Source: Cinnamomum chago
Taxonomy: Eukaryota; Streptophyta; Magnoliopsida; Laurales; Lauraceae
Length of the DNA stretch: 64,000 bases
Assembly: GCA_038049695.1 (NCBI GenBank)
Contig: CP142452.1
Location: forward strand, 107,455,001-107,519,000
Reading direction: 5' to 3'
Positions 46,452-60,800 of this stretch are shown here, in pieces. The notes under the pieces are model-generated. The model did not search any database. It worked only from the letters and a program-made list of their open reading frames with translations, and was not told the DNA's origin. How positions within the stretch are numbered: position 1 is the first letter of the stretch; each line of letters starts with the position of its first letter. A program made the position numbers and the translations under genes.

Positions 46452-48337
46452 GTTAAAAATGAGCAATGGAGAATATTTTTCATGCACCTTCAACCTGCAT
46501 CCGATTTTTAAATATTGATAGACTTGGCGGGGCCCAAAAAAATGATGAGAGCATCTCTCACCTTACTATGAAAAATTAGGTATGTGTGGATCCCACTTTA
46601 TCTCTTATAGTAAAGTGAGAGCATCTCTTATAGGAGCATCTCCCTTTAATATGATTCCTCTAGGTGACCACCAGCTAAAAGCATTAAATACAATACACTA
46701 TGATACAGTACGGTCAAAATGAAATACCCCTGCTTGCATTTTTACTTAATAAATTAAAGAGATAAATATAAGCCATGTTCACATTTCACAGGCACATTTC
46801 CAAAAGGTAGATTGGAGGCTGAGATATGAGACTTTATACAAGTCCGAGGTCTTCGTCGACCGGACATATTTTTTTTCAATTTTCATCCATTAATAAGAAT
46901 AAAAAAAATATTTTTTATACCACATAAAAGTTTATTTTTCTACATCTTCAAAGGATGAGATAGGACCCACATACCCCTTGTAGGCTATAATGAGTGAAAT
47001 GAATAAAGTGGAGAATACGAGAACATTATTTTTAGAGTTCTAGGTGCAGATACGATGCTCTCATAATATAAGGGAAATTTGTCATTTACACACAATCCTC
47101 TAATGTATGAACCGGCCGTTTTGCAGTGCGAGGCAGAATTAATGTCTTTGGGAACTTGTATGGCTAAAGTCCTTTTTATGCTCGAGAAGTTCTTTTTTTT
47201 TTTCCACAAAAGTACAGGTAGTTAGTCGATCCAGGTTGCAAGGTGACTGCACCTCTAATTCTATTTGACAAGCACTCCACCATAATCCATGCAGCGGCCA
47301 ACCATGAGCCATGTAGCGATGGAATTGGAGTTTTTGGAAACTAATCTAAGTGAGCATGCAAGTAGAGATGGGCTCACTTTGCTCCATCTTCTACCCAGAT
47401 AGTAATACTTAGGGCCTATTTTCTCTTAAGCATTTCTAACATGAATTCAGGTTGTCTTCCTCTAAGAATTCTTAAATTCCTGTTAAAAATTCAATGTTCA
47501 CTCATGGGAACTCCCAGCATTTGAGGCAAGTAGCATTTCAGAATTCAAAAAAGGTAGAATACCCAAATGCTAGCATTTAATCTAGCATTTAGAAATCCAG
47601 TCATTCTAGGAGACTTCTTTGCAATCCCAGCCATTCCGATAGAGATTTGTTGCAACTCCGGGTCTCTCCAATGGTCACACAAATCAAAATCGATTATTGT
47701 TGTTTTTTGCATGATGATCATCTCCAAAATCAAGATAAATCCAATTAGAATTGGATTTTTCAGTTCTATCATGCAAAAAATAGATATAATTAATTTTGAT
47801 TGGTGGGACCGGCACTATTCAAACTTAGAATAAGCTAAGTTTCAACTTATGAGAGCCTGCTCTTTAAAATAAATCTATTACTTATAAAAGATAAATATAT
47901 ATTTCTTTAGATGCATTCATGATAATCAATTCAAATTATATACAAGAAAAGTAAAAATAAACAAAAAATTATTGCACATTATATAATTTGTCTGTCCAAA
48001 TATCTAATGTAAAAGATTAAACGTAAGTATTAAACTACATTCCAATCATATTTTTTAAATTGATGACTCCAATCATCATACATAATTACTTAAAAATAAA
48101 TTTTAATTATTTAAAATTAGATTGCCTATTAAATAGTTTCAAATGCGTACAACTCATTAAAATGAGATGAGTGTGCAAGTTTCTCTTATTTGACTCTGTC
48201 CTTTGTGAAAAAGAAATGACTTGGAAGAGGAAAAGTCTAACTCAGAGAGCTTTTGGACTAAGACATATCTGGAATTAGTACGTACTTAAGTTAATATCAA
48301 GGTTATCTCTTAAGAAGATATATATTAAATGATATGA
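46452..48337. other. Intergenic stretch upstream of the receptor kinase
   Basis: No gene or transposon ends could be supported. The stretch around 47830-48130 is very AT-rich. Small frames at 47545-47833 overlap on opposite strands and look non-coding. Confidence 0.4.
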
Positions 48338-48788
48338 TGTGGAAATCCTCTCTGGCTGTTCAAATAGTCCGATAATTTGGGCGACAATCCCTAAGTCCAA
48401 CATAGAAAAGTCTTTAGTTTTGTGTTCCACACAAAATAAAATCACCTTAAAAATAAAATATGAGGGAATACTACATGGTGCCAGACTAGCCCTGTCTATG
48501 CTTCAAACAGTAGTCCATGGGGCCAACCTATTAACTAACTTATTGAACATGTCGCTTGACCTATGACCCGGCCAGTGGTAGTTGAACCACCTCAATCTCA
48601 ACCATAACAATTTATTGCAGTGGTCCTCTCTCTCTCCCTCTATAAAAGAAAAGAAAAGAAAAGGATATGAAAAAAAAAGAAAAAAGAAACTTACTCTTGA
48701 GCTTAATTTGCATGGTCTAGTTTAATGGCGATGTTCAGCGGGCCAAAATAAAATGTTTCAGTTCAGACTTCTTGAGAGAGAGAGAGAT
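48338..48788 (+). promoter_or_regulatory. Promoter and leader of the receptor-like kinase gene
   Basis: A TATA box, TATAAAAG, lies at 48641-48648, directly after a pyrimidine patch (CTCTCTCTCTCCCTC), a common arrangement in plant core promoters. Transcription would start near 48670-48680, leaving a leader of about 110 bases before the ATG at 48789. The whole stretch has a diverged copy at 24957-25228 plus 29103-29440, where the pyrimidine patch and TATAAATG are also kept. A GA-rich run (GAGAGAGAGAGA) precedes the start codon. Confidence 0.65.
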
Positions 48789-48858
48789 ATGGCCTTAGCA
48801 TGGTTTTCCATTATCGTGAGTTCACTGGTTCTTGCAGTGTCCGTTCAAGGCCAACCAG
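48789..48858 (+). CDS. Receptor kinase exon 1: signal peptide
   Basis: [20 protein letters not shown] begins the protein and is a typical hydrophobic signal peptide, followed by GQP. The exon ends in phase 1 at a GT donor. The next exon completes a Gly codon to give the family hallmark GFISIDCG. Confidence 0.85.
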
Positions 48859-51800
48859 GTTTGCAATCTTACGCAACTTCCATCTCATTGATATTAAATT
48901 TTTGCCCGCAATAACCTTTCTATCTTGGTCCGAATCTCTTAAATAAGTGAAAATAATAAAGTGTCACCCAATACAAGACTAGAGATTGTTTCAACCAATT
49001 TTGATTTTAAATAAGTGAGCCATATTTATACCCAAAAAAGAAAAAAAGTGTGCTATACTTTAGTTTCTCACCTATCTTGTGAGTCCAAAGTCCCTCCCTT
49101 ATGGGATCTGAATTCTGAAATTTGCTATCTTTTTTGGAATTCAATCCTAAATCACTAATGATAGTAAAAATTTGGCGGATGTGTGTATGATGACGGTATA
49201 CTAATCAAAAGTGGGCCCTATAAAACTCTAGAAAATTCGCTATATACCAACAAAAAAGAAAAATGAAAATGACATGGGAAGTAAATGAAATCTATGAAAA
49301 CTCACTGCACCAAAAGATAATAAAATAAAGCTTGAAAAATGATTCTTGATGGCATGGAAGTGCCTTGCCAAAAACCAACCTCATAATGCCTATTCACAAT
49401 TTATAATCAAACCCTCTGGGACTCATAAGGTGGGATGTTTTTTTAAAGTCAAAGTGTCTTAAGTTTCCTTAGTTAACAATTCACAGCAAAATCTCGAGCC
49501 ATCGATAGCGGTAACATATGGTATGGGCTGAAATCATATTACAAAGTCTCCTAAATCTCTGACCCAATCTGTTTCTTGTTTTTAACCCTGGTCAATTGGG
49601 CTGGCCATGAGAGAACCTACACTTGTAGGGAGAGAGAAGACACTGAACACAAAGGGGGAGGGCACGCGCACAACAGGGCACCCACACTTGTCGGAAATGA
49701 AATGGGGAGGGAAGACTCACCCATGCAAGGAGAGGAGAGGACTAGGGGTTCATATGGATGAGAGGTGGTGTTGCCAACCAACTAGGCAACCCCTCATTCT
49801 CTCCAGCCCAGTCTATTGACACCTCTAAAAGTGAATAATTGGGAGGTGGCGCGCACTCACAGAAGCCCTTAGTGATCAAGGAACTTAATCTTGTTAGCTT
49901 TTTTTATAATTTAGAAAAGTAAACATGTCCTTTTAGATTTCCTTTTTTATATATATTTTAGTGCAAGTGGCGATGTGGAATTTATTTCAATCCAAATAAT
50001 AACCGCAAGTGCGCAGTTGTCCTTTTGAGACAGTGACAATTATAGGTTGAACTCACAGGGGGCACTTCTAAACTTTAATTAAAAATCTGATTTTTTTAAA
50101 ACAATAATTAAAAAAGCGATGCATATAAATTAAAAATTTACAACGACTAAAACAAAAGTGTAGAAAAACAATAATAATGATAATAGATCATAATATCAAA
50201 AATTAAACGAGTTCTCTTTTCATCATCCAACCTCCATCAAGTTAAATGACCCCCCAGTGTCGATTGTGGTCTATGTCGACCCACACGTGTAACAAAATTG
50301 GAACAATTGCCAATAGGATATGACAATGCTGAGGATTTATTTTTGTTATCTACCATCACAATAATTAACAATTTAATCTTCATGCCCATTTATATATTGA
50401 AAATATATTTATCTTTATTTATTTTTCTACAGTCTTCATCATCATGGATTGTGGCTTTATTTAAAACACAGATGGCGACAACATTACCTAAACCTTTGTC
50501 TTTTTTCTTCTTTTTTTTTCGCTTAAGGGTAAAATGTAAATTTATTAATGAGAAAAAACGGGGTGGTGGGGAGACCAAAGGGCTAGAGAGTCCCCAAAGC
50601 CAAGAGGCTACAGCAACCAACGGAAAGAAACTAAGCGAAAAGGCGATCCAGGAAATACCCAGCTGCTAGGCCAAGCCCAAAAACCCAAACCCAAAATAGG
50701 ATGAGTAACCTTTAGATTAGGATTCTGTAGAAGAAGAAGTTGGGCAGGGTCCCATGTGGCTGATGGGTGTGGGACGGAGTCGCAGGCTACTGTAGGAGAT
50801 GCGGATATGGTAGGGAGACCAGGTGGAGGAAGTCCAAGTAGAGGAGGATCAGAAGGAAGCGGAGGGGGGAGCAGAGCCCGACATAGAAAAAGGGCTGATC
50901 TGGATTCCTGAAGAAGGCCGGTTGAGAAGGGGAGGAGAGGGGAGAGCAGAAGGGAAGGATAAGGGAGGAGTGGAGGGAAATCCCTGCTGTATGAGGGATC
51001 GGCTGAGGCTGAGGCTGGGGGATCGACTGGGTGGAGCGGGAAGTGCTAGGGATATGTGAAGGGATTTGGGGGATTTTGGTGGGTGGGTGGACGGGCTCCA
51101 TTTTGCTACGGTTGGCATTTACCTAAACCTTGTGGAAATATACTTGTAGTGAACTGATAAATGACAAATGACATGTTTTAAATAGGATTACATGAAAAAA
51201 CAGAACAATTTCAAGCCAGGCATGGCAATGCAGGCTACTGATCATTTTTTAGGATTACCATAACAGTACCAAGTTAATCTTTTGCTCCTTTTTCTAATCT
51301 TGTTTTATTTTCGTGCAGGTTTCATCAGCATCGATTGCGGCATAGCTAATGACTTCACCTATATAGAACATGACAACATTACCTATATGTCGGACTCCCA
51401 ATTTATTGAGACGGGTGTAAATGAAAATGTTAGAATCACTCCGAGTAACCTTAATAGAATCACTCCGAGTAACCTTCATAGAATCACTCCGAGTAACCTT
51501 CAGTTCTCTCAGTTATATCGAACTCTTAGGAGCTTCCCGAATGGAAACCGCAGCTGTTACAACTTGGGTTCTGTCATCAACAAGGGCAATAAGTATTTAA
51601 TCAGGGCCTACTTCCTGTACGGAGACTATGACGGCAAAAACAACCCACCAGCATTTGACCTCTACATAGGTGTGAATTACTGGGACACCATGTCTTTCTT
51701 CAATGCAACTAATGAATTCTATACAGAGATCATCACTATAGCATCAATGAACTTTATATCTGTTTGTCTTGTGAATACGGGCCAAGGAACTCCTTTCATT

Positions 51801-54800
51801 TCTGCACTTGAGCTACGACCACTGAACAGTTCCATGTATGGTGTTGTGAATGAGAGCCAATCTCTGTATCTTTGGAACAGATTTGACGTTGGACGATCCA
51901 TTTACAAAGACGATATCAGGTGCGCACAAAGTATCTCTCTCTCATGGAGGGTAATTTTCTCATCCTGTAGCATGTGGTGTTGATTTTCTCACACGACATC
52001 CATTCTGGGGATGTTCCGGAAAAGCTTTTTGACCTGCATAAAATAGCATTTATTTATTAGGCCAGCTTTAACTCTGTCAAGACTTTTTAACTAATAGATC
52101 GTTTTAATCTCTTGATCCGCTGTCATTTAAGTTCAAAGTTTTAGGGATATTGACTATACAATGGTTCTCAAGTCATTTGCCAATGAACAGTTGAACTTTA
52201 AGTATAATCCCATATAACTGATCATGTGATATTAGAGGGTTATACGGTATAGCGGACCGTGCAATATTCTAGGGCCGTTCAACATCACTAATATTACCCT
52301 ATGAGATATATCAGGGATGTGCGATATTGAAACACTATTATATGAATATCATTACGAGAAATATTTAAACTTCACTTATTATTAGGCAAATGAAAAGTTT
52401 AAGGGTAGTTGTCCTGGCAATATCTCGTCAAACCAAATCCTTGCGACATTCATTTTTTGGGATTGTCCATCCCTAAAATTCGGACATCTATTATTCATTT
52501 ATCCACTAGCAAGTGTTACGGCACTGAATATTGTTTGTGCAGGTATCCAGAGGACCCTTTTGATCTCATTTGGCAGACAATTGCAGATACTAGTTGGATT
52601 TCCTTTGGCACCTCGCAAAATGTGACATATAAGGAGAAGTCGATTGAACCACTGTCAACTGTCATGATGACTGCAGTCCGTCCACTCAACAACAGTGATG
52701 CATTGTACTATTCTTGGGCAAATGATTCCTCCTGGCAATTTTACGTTTACCTGCACTTTGCAGAACTTGAGCTACTGGGACCTAATATGACAAGAGAGTT
52801 CACCGTATGCTGCGGCAACGACTCATGTCATAATTCACCTATTCGCCCAGAATACCTTATTACAACCACAATCGAATACCCCCTACCATTTACTGGCCAA
52901 CATGACTACTCATGTTCAATTAAGAAGACTCCAACTTCCACCCTCCCTCCAATTCTCAATGGTATAGAGACTTTCATCATCTGGCAACCCCCCATAACTC
53001 CGGCAAGAGAAGAGGATGGTATGTATGCAAGCCGTGATGTCTGCGGTATTCTTCTTCTTCCTTTGTCCTTGGGCACACATTCATCAAAGCTCTATTTTAA
53101 GGCATGCCAGTCCTTTTTATTTTATTTTATTTCTGAAAAGAAGAAGTTAAATAGATTTTAGTCTTCCAACAAGGATACTTGAAAATACTTTAGAATTAAG
53201 AAGAGGACGTTGATGGAAGTAATAATAATAGATCCAAGGAACTACAACCTTCCTAAGGGCACGTTTGTGTACATGTAATTTCCGTGGAAATTGGAAATTG
53301 CCACATCAGCAAAATCCATGGGTTTCAAATTCTTTGGAAAAGTTTTTCCGTGGAAGTCAAAATTTTATGTTTAGTGCAAAAAGGTTTTCCTCGATGAATT
53401 AGTGCTAATGTTGTTTGGTGCAGCTATGAATTTCTTTAGTGAAAACCACTTTTTAGTGAAAACCATTGGGTGAGTAGGTTGGTATGTGTGTGGGGTGGGT
53501 GAGGTTGGGAGGGGAAGAGGAAGAAAGAGGGTGGTTGGGTGGAGTGAGGGTGAGAGAGAAGAAATTGAGGGGTCAGTTTTCCGTGGAAATGGACTTCCCA
53601 TACCCCCCATAGGAAGTCTATTTCCATGCATAGGAAGGAAAAAGCTGGCCTGGCGAAAAAGCATTTTCGTGGAAAACTGCCGCGCCAAACACATAAAAAA
53701 GAAGTTTTCTGTAAAAAACTACAACCTTTTTCGCGGAAATGGGCTACACAAACATGCCCTAAAGCTTTGACCCAAGATAAATTGAAATGAAGAAACAAAT
53801 TTCATTTGGAATACTTGAAAATGTTTTGGAATTAAGAAGAGGGCATGGATGGAAGTGATAATAATAGATCTAAGGAACTACAACCTTCCCAAAGCTTTGA
53901 CCCAAGACAAATCGGAATGAAGAAACAAATCTCATTCAGCCAACCCCACCTCAACATAGTTGGAATAAGGCTTTGATGATAATTATTATGTATTGATCCC
54001 TATTTAGCAATGACAAACCTCTCCTATAGAAAGATGCAAACACCTTATTACTATAAAGGGAATTTTTGGACTAGCCATTTACAATAAATCAAATCCATTA
54101 ATTGGCCTTTGCCAATCGTCCAATTAAAGGCATTAATTGTACAGTCATTGGGAATAGTTTCTATTTTGACCATCGACTTTATTATCTTAGATTCAAAGTC
54201 AATTATATTTAACTAATTGTATTAACTCTTCATAGATAGATGATCGACAATTTTACTGTATAGGACATGAGTCAGTGCTAGAGTAGAAGGTCTTCAGTAT
54301 TGCAACCTTAAGATTGTAGCATGCTAAATGGAATATCCACTTTCATCTTTTTTCATCAGTAGAATTTGTGTGTTTTTCTATTGGAAGTTGCTGTAAACTC
54401 AACTCATAGCTTTAAACTGAGCTATTAAGAAATTTAACTTATCAGTTTTTTATTTGTGAAAATTAGTTGAAGCGATGGTTGACATCAAAGCGACTTACAA
54501 AATATTGGAGAGAAACTGGATGGGTGATCCATGTGTACCAGAAATTTACAAATGGGAGGGCTTGACTTGCAACAACACCTATTCAGATGGCCCTGCAATC
54601 GTATCCTTGTGAGTTCTCCCTATATGGAAATAGCCAATGCAAAGACAATGCTTGTTAATGTTCATATGGCTTGATGAAAAGTCACATATTTGCCCCACAG
54701 GAACCTTTCTTCTGCGGGATTGAAGGGAAAAATAGCTGCTTCTCTTGCCAATCTGAAGTCCCTCCAGTCCTTGTAAGTTTTTATTTTAGCATAGATGGCC

Positions 54801-57800
54801 CAGTCGAAGATTGAAGCCATTGGATCATATTGCATGGTTCATTCTCTAATAGCACCATAATTTAAACCATACGTCTCTCTCGTTGGTGTCAAATATTCAG
54901 TTCATCATAAGCCTAGAGTCTCAATATGTCTCATGTATTAAGCAAGTCAAAGTATAACTTCATTGTTTACTAATGTATCCGCCACCCATTTAGGGACTTT
55001 AAATGAGACAATTAGCAATGTCCAACCAATCTAATTTTTGAAAAATGGTGAATCTTCTATTCTACTACTGTTTTTATCTGATGGTTAGTAAATCCCTCAA
55101 GCATGCCACTTGTCCCAATATTGGAGAGCTGCAAATGATCCAGATTTTCTATTGTTCAAAGCAGGATTTGGAGTGGTTCTTTCTCAGTTTTCTTAAGGAC
55201 ACATGGCATGTATATTCTGGGCCACTTGGCCCCACAAAACATAATGGAGGGCTTTATAAATTAGCCATCTAAGCAAGATAAGATGAGGTTATTAGCCATC
55301 AAATGGAGAACTAATAGATGAAGGAAATAGTTCCTGTTATACTAATCTATTCATTTGATGGATTTTGATCAGTTGTGAGCAATGTCCTATCAATAAAGCT
55401 TTTATGTACTTGGCTGATCCACAAACAACTGTTTTATTTAATGAGCCCACAAATATGACTCATGTAAAGAGCTGGCCTCCTATAGTGCTTAATCTTGTTA
55501 CTCTTTCCTTTCAGGGATTTGTCGTGGAATAACTTGACTGGACCCGTACCTAATTTTCTAGGGGACTTGCCATTCCTGTTATCCTTGTAAGTTGAAGGGC
55601 ATTGGATGAGTTTTTGAGTTTAAGTACCTGTATTCAATAGTATCTCTGGTTTGAAAGCTTGCCACCATTTCAGGAATTTAAGTGGCAATCAACTCAGTGG
55701 GTTAATTCCTTCCAATTTGATAGAAAAATCCAAGAAAGGATCACTCAAGTTGAGGTATGGCCTCCCCACAAATAACAGTGGACTAAATTTCTACCAAGCT
55801 TTATTCTAATTTGTATCCATCGCAATGAGAAGAAACACAGTTTGGAACATCTTCAAGGAAACTTGACAAGATATGCCATTGATGCAATGAGCACACTCAG
55901 TGTTTTCGACCCTGCTTAGAACAGTGACACAAAATCAAAGACTAAATTATAGTCGAGCAGATTCCAATTGAAACTTTTCATGCCTGCGAACTTGTTTTTC
56001 TCTGACTTTGTCGAATACGATTACTAAGATGTTTGATCTTTCAATAACAGTCTCGATGGCAACCCAGATCTTTGTGTGTCTGACTCATGCAGTAGACATT
56101 CTAACAAACGAAAGATTACTATTCTCATTGCGGCATCAGTTGCTTCTGTAGTGATCTTGTCAATCTTGTTGATAATGCTAAGGAGATTCAAATGGAGAAA
56201 AGAAGGTAAGTATTCCACTGCACGAAGACCTTCTAACATTTCTAGAGATAAATACTAATGTAGGCGGGCATGCATGCGACTAAGCACATATGGTTGTTTT
56301 GTTGGTGAATCAAGATCTTAAATCAGGAATATTAATATTTTTATTGGCTAATTCATGGGTTGGACAAAACTCTGGTCCATCATGAGATGGCTTTTTATTT
56401 TTATTTTTTAAATGGTGTCATCAGTTAGTGTGGGCTTATTTACATTTATTTTTGCACTTGCTTTGCCAGCCATCCCATCACCTGATTGGGTTATGCTGTG
56501 CTACACATTTTTCTCTTAAAACATGCTAGTGGTGCCCCTAATCGAAAGCTAAAATGCCTAGTGTACTTCTCTTCTAAAAAAAATCTCATTATGAAATCTT
56601 GTGGCCCAGGGCACACGTTAGAACGAATTAAATAAATAATCTCAAATCTCCGCGTGTTTATTTTCCATGGGGTAAAGTGAAATATACAGTAAAGTAAATC
56701 CAGCCATCAGAAATTTTACTTTACCCACGCTTGGTTGATCACAATGCATGGAAAAGTAAAGTTTCAGCCACCAAAAACTTTATTTTCATTTTATCAACAA
56801 CCAAACAATTTTACCTCATAAAAGACAACTAAAATGGTTACTTTACCACACTCCCTCCCTCACTTTACTTTACCTCATTTAAAACAAATACACATTTTAG
56901 TTTACTAGAACTATACTTCATGATTAATTAATCATAATCTTTTCCATTGATTTGAAATTTACTTTAATTTATTTTATCAATAATATTATATGTCTAACAA
57001 CTTTGCAAAATACTCTCCATTATTTCCTACATATCACATTTCATGCATGTTTAGGTAATTTCATATCATTTATTTCCATCAGTTGAGCTCACCCTCATGC
57101 CATGACCATCTTTGCTTCCTCCGCCCAACCTTCCTCATCCCCACCCAACCTTCCTCCTCCCCAGTCCCATCCTCATCCCCGTAGTAATCTAGTTACCCCT
57201 CTTCTAACACACCATTTTTCCACCCAGCCTAGCAAATACACAGCTCCCCCCACCCCTTTTCCCCTTCAGCCAGTAGTCCCTCTGTTATCTCCTTTAGAAC
57301 ACCATTTCACCCCCCCCCCCACCAACCAACCCTCGGCTCCTCCCCTAGTCCCCCAGCCAGACAGCTATCTCCGCACTCTGGAAGCCCACCCACCTAGTGC
57401 CCACCAAACCTTTGCAAATCTCCTTACCAGCTCTTTTCCCCCCATCTTCAATCTAGATTCTCTCCCCTCTACCTCCTGGAAAAATGGGAAACCAGCCCTC
57501 CAAATCCCTCAAGCCATGCTCTCCTCTAGCAAAGAATCCTTCTCTTATGCAACCATTGGCAAATTCATAGGCAAGCGTCCTTCTCTGGAATGGGTGGAAG
57601 AGAAAACCAAATCCTGGGCTCTTTCCAGGCCATCCATGGTCTCCCTCACCATTAAAGGCCATTTCATTTTCCGATTTAACTCTCCAGAAGACAAATCCCA
57701 TCTCCTCAGCCTTTCTCCTCTTCGGATGGATAGGAGAAAACTTTTCCTTCAATCTTGGTCTCCTGGATAAGAGGAATCTGAGTGGCCCTCCTTAGCCCCA

Positions 57801-60800
57801 ATCTGGATCAGACTCAAAGGCCTCCCTTACCATTGCTGGAGTCAGAACATCATCCTTTCCTTAGCAAGCTCAATAGGCCAACCAATCAAGCTTGATGCCA
57901 TTACCATGGCTCAAAGAATCCTTACCTTTGCTAGAGTGCAGATTCTCCTAGATCTCTCCAAACCCAAACCCACTTCTATTATAATGGACCTCCAGGGAGA
58001 ACAAGAGATAGAACTTCAAGTGGTCTATGAATCTAGTCCTTGTCCAACCCGCCTCTCTGTTAGCCACCCAATCAATGCTTGTCCTTACCATCATAAACCA
58101 GCTTCCCTAATACCTGCATCAGTAGAAACCCAAGTTTCTTCAAACCCAGTTCCTGTAACAAATAACTTACCTCCTTTAGCCTCTTCTACCGCCATCCTTA
58201 TCCACCATTCCAAATAGCCAAAACCCACTGGCATCTCTCTAGTCTCTAATGCTAACCCTCTTTTACCTCCCCTGCTTCCCCTTCCTCCAAATCGCCCTCC
58301 ATTTGGCCCAAAGTCCTTTCCAGCCCAAGCTCTCATGCACTCCCCTCCATTTCCCCTTCCTTCAACCACAACCAAGCATGCAACAAGGCTTCTTTACCCA
58401 CCATCATCCACCCCATTAGAATCTTCATCAGAAACCAACCCCCAGTTCCCATAAAAACAACCACATAGAGTCCCTCACCAATCTGCAAGCTCACCCTGAG
58501 TCCTAGACTGTGGTTCCAGACCCATCCATCAAAGACCTTCCTTATGATGCAGTCTCAGAGATCTTAATCAAGATTCCAGCTCCTACTGTTGACACCTCTA
58601 ACCCCTTTTCCATTTTAGAGAACTATTCCTTTGCAGACCTAGTTCTAAATCCCAACACCTTTGGCAGAAACCTCCAATCTTTCTCAGAGGGTAATTCTTC
58701 CTCAGACCTCCCTCCAAGATTTCAACATCCTATAGGAACCCCTGAATCCAAGGCAACATCTCCTGAAGATCACCTCCTAGACCAGCCTTCCACCCCTATT
58801 CACTCCCTTACAAACCAACTTCCAGAGACAACCGCCTGTCCAAAACCCCAACCAGCACCATCAATCCAACTTCACAAGAAACCTTCAATTCCTTCACCAC
58901 AACAAGCTATTCTTTCAGATTTTATTTCTCCTCAGGAAAAGGCAGGGGAGAAAAACAAACTTGGTACAGTAGTCAACAACCAACAAAGCAAAGGGAAAAA
59001 ACAACTTGAGGCTTCAGTTTCTGGTCCGATCACTAGAAGGTCTAGAGGTAGGAAATCCTAACTTTCTCCATGATTAAAGTTCTTTACTGGAACTGCAGGG
59101 GAATTGCCAACTCCCCTACCATCCGAGTGTTGGTCAATATGGTTAAAGCTCACTCCCCAGATATCATCTTCATCTCAGAACCTATGACTTTTTTTTCCTC
59201 GACTCACTCTCTTCAGCTGAGTAATTTTGGTTTTGATATCTTCTTCTCAAATGCTTCCCATCTAGGTAACCCAAACCTCAGGTGCTTCTACAAATCCACC
59301 CACCAACTCACAATCTCTCTAACTAATTCTTTTTCCCAACACCTTACAATGCTCTTAACTCATCCAAACTCAGGCTCCTCAACCCTCATTACAGGGGTTT
59401 ATGGGTCCACCACCCACTCCTAAAGGAGAGACCTATGGAAAAAGCTCATTGAATCCTCTTCAACTACCCTGCCTTGGTGTGTCCTTGGTGACTTCAATGC
59501 AATCCTATCACATGAAGAAAAACTTAGCATCCGTTAATCTAACCCTTCATCCCTTAAAGATTTTCAATAAGCTATAATGCAAGCTGGCCTGCAGGACATT
59601 AACTTCTCTGGTAACAAATATACATGGTCCAATAACAGAAAGGGTCACTCTTACGTTGCAGCCAGACTAGTCAATCACCATTGGCTGACCACCTACTCAG
59701 ATCCCCTTGTCCTCCATTTAGCTAGAATCTCCTCAGACCATAGTCCAATCCTCCTGGGCCATAGTAAACCTACCCAAGCCCCAAATGCCCCTTTCAAGTT
59801 TGAAAACAAATGGCTGCTTCACCCTTCTTTCCAAGAAGTAGTCAAAACCAGCTGGGAAGCAAATTCAGGATTCAAAGGTAATCCTCAATTCATTCTTGCT
59901 CAAAAATTCAAATCCTTAAAGCAAACTCTCAAGTTATGGAGCAGAAGCACCTTTGGTTCCATTCACCAGAACATTCAGATAGCAGAGGCCCAAGCTCTTC
60001 AAACTCAGATGCTTTTTTATTCTGACCCTTCAAATGCTCTCAGAGAAGATCTATTGATAGCCAAAGCAGCTCTTCACGAGGCCCTCAAAGCTCAAGAAAT
60101 TCACTGGAAGCAGAGATCAAAGATCAATTGGCTGAAAGATGGGGATCAAAACACAAAGTTCTTCCACCAATTAGCCAAGGCCAGAAGCTCCCACAATAAA
60201 ATTAGCCAAATCTCTGTTGCAGGCAATACCTTGGACGACCCAGTTTCCATCCAAATAGCGGCCGTGGGTTTTTACTCTAACCTCTTCCAGTCTCACCAAG
60301 TCCACCCCTATCCCCAGATCTTCCAAGTTGACAACCCCAAGGTCTCATTCTCAGATAATGAATCCCTTTCTTGCATGCCTTCTGCAGAAGAAATCAAACA
60401 AGCAGTTTTCAACTTGAAGCACAATAGCTCCCCTGGGCTAGATGGCTTCAATGGAGTGTTCTACACTTCAACTTGGAGCACAATAGGCAGCTCTGTTATT
60501 CAAGCAGTTCAGCATTTCTTTCACTCAAAAAGAATCCTCAAAGCATCAAATGCTTATTTCCTAGCTCTTATTCCTAAATCTAAATCCCCAACAACTTTTG
60601 CAGATTTTAGACCAATTAGCATGCTCAACTTCTCCTACAAAATCATTTCAAAAATTTTAGCTACTAGACTCTCCAAAATTCTGCCTAACATAATCTCCCC
60701 TCATCAGGCAGCTTTCATCAAAGGTAGAAATGCTAATCAACACATAGCTATGGCCCATGAACTCTTCCAGAAGCTCAATTCCAAGCTCAAGAAAGGGTCT

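Noticed and set aside
49576-49819. Overlapping plus-strand frames in receptor kinase intron 1
   Set aside because: Purine-rich low-complexity sequence with no domain, inside a well-supported intron.
52409-52542. In-frame extension upstream of receptor kinase exon 3
   Set aside because: A good acceptor (TTTGTGCAG) at 52542 joins exon 2 in phase and gives the conserved YPEDPFD. The upstream part is intron.
57453-57752. Minus-strand frames within the LINE (also at 58091-58375 and 60737-60946)
   Set aside because: Shadows of ORF1 and ORF2 on the opposite strand, without domains.
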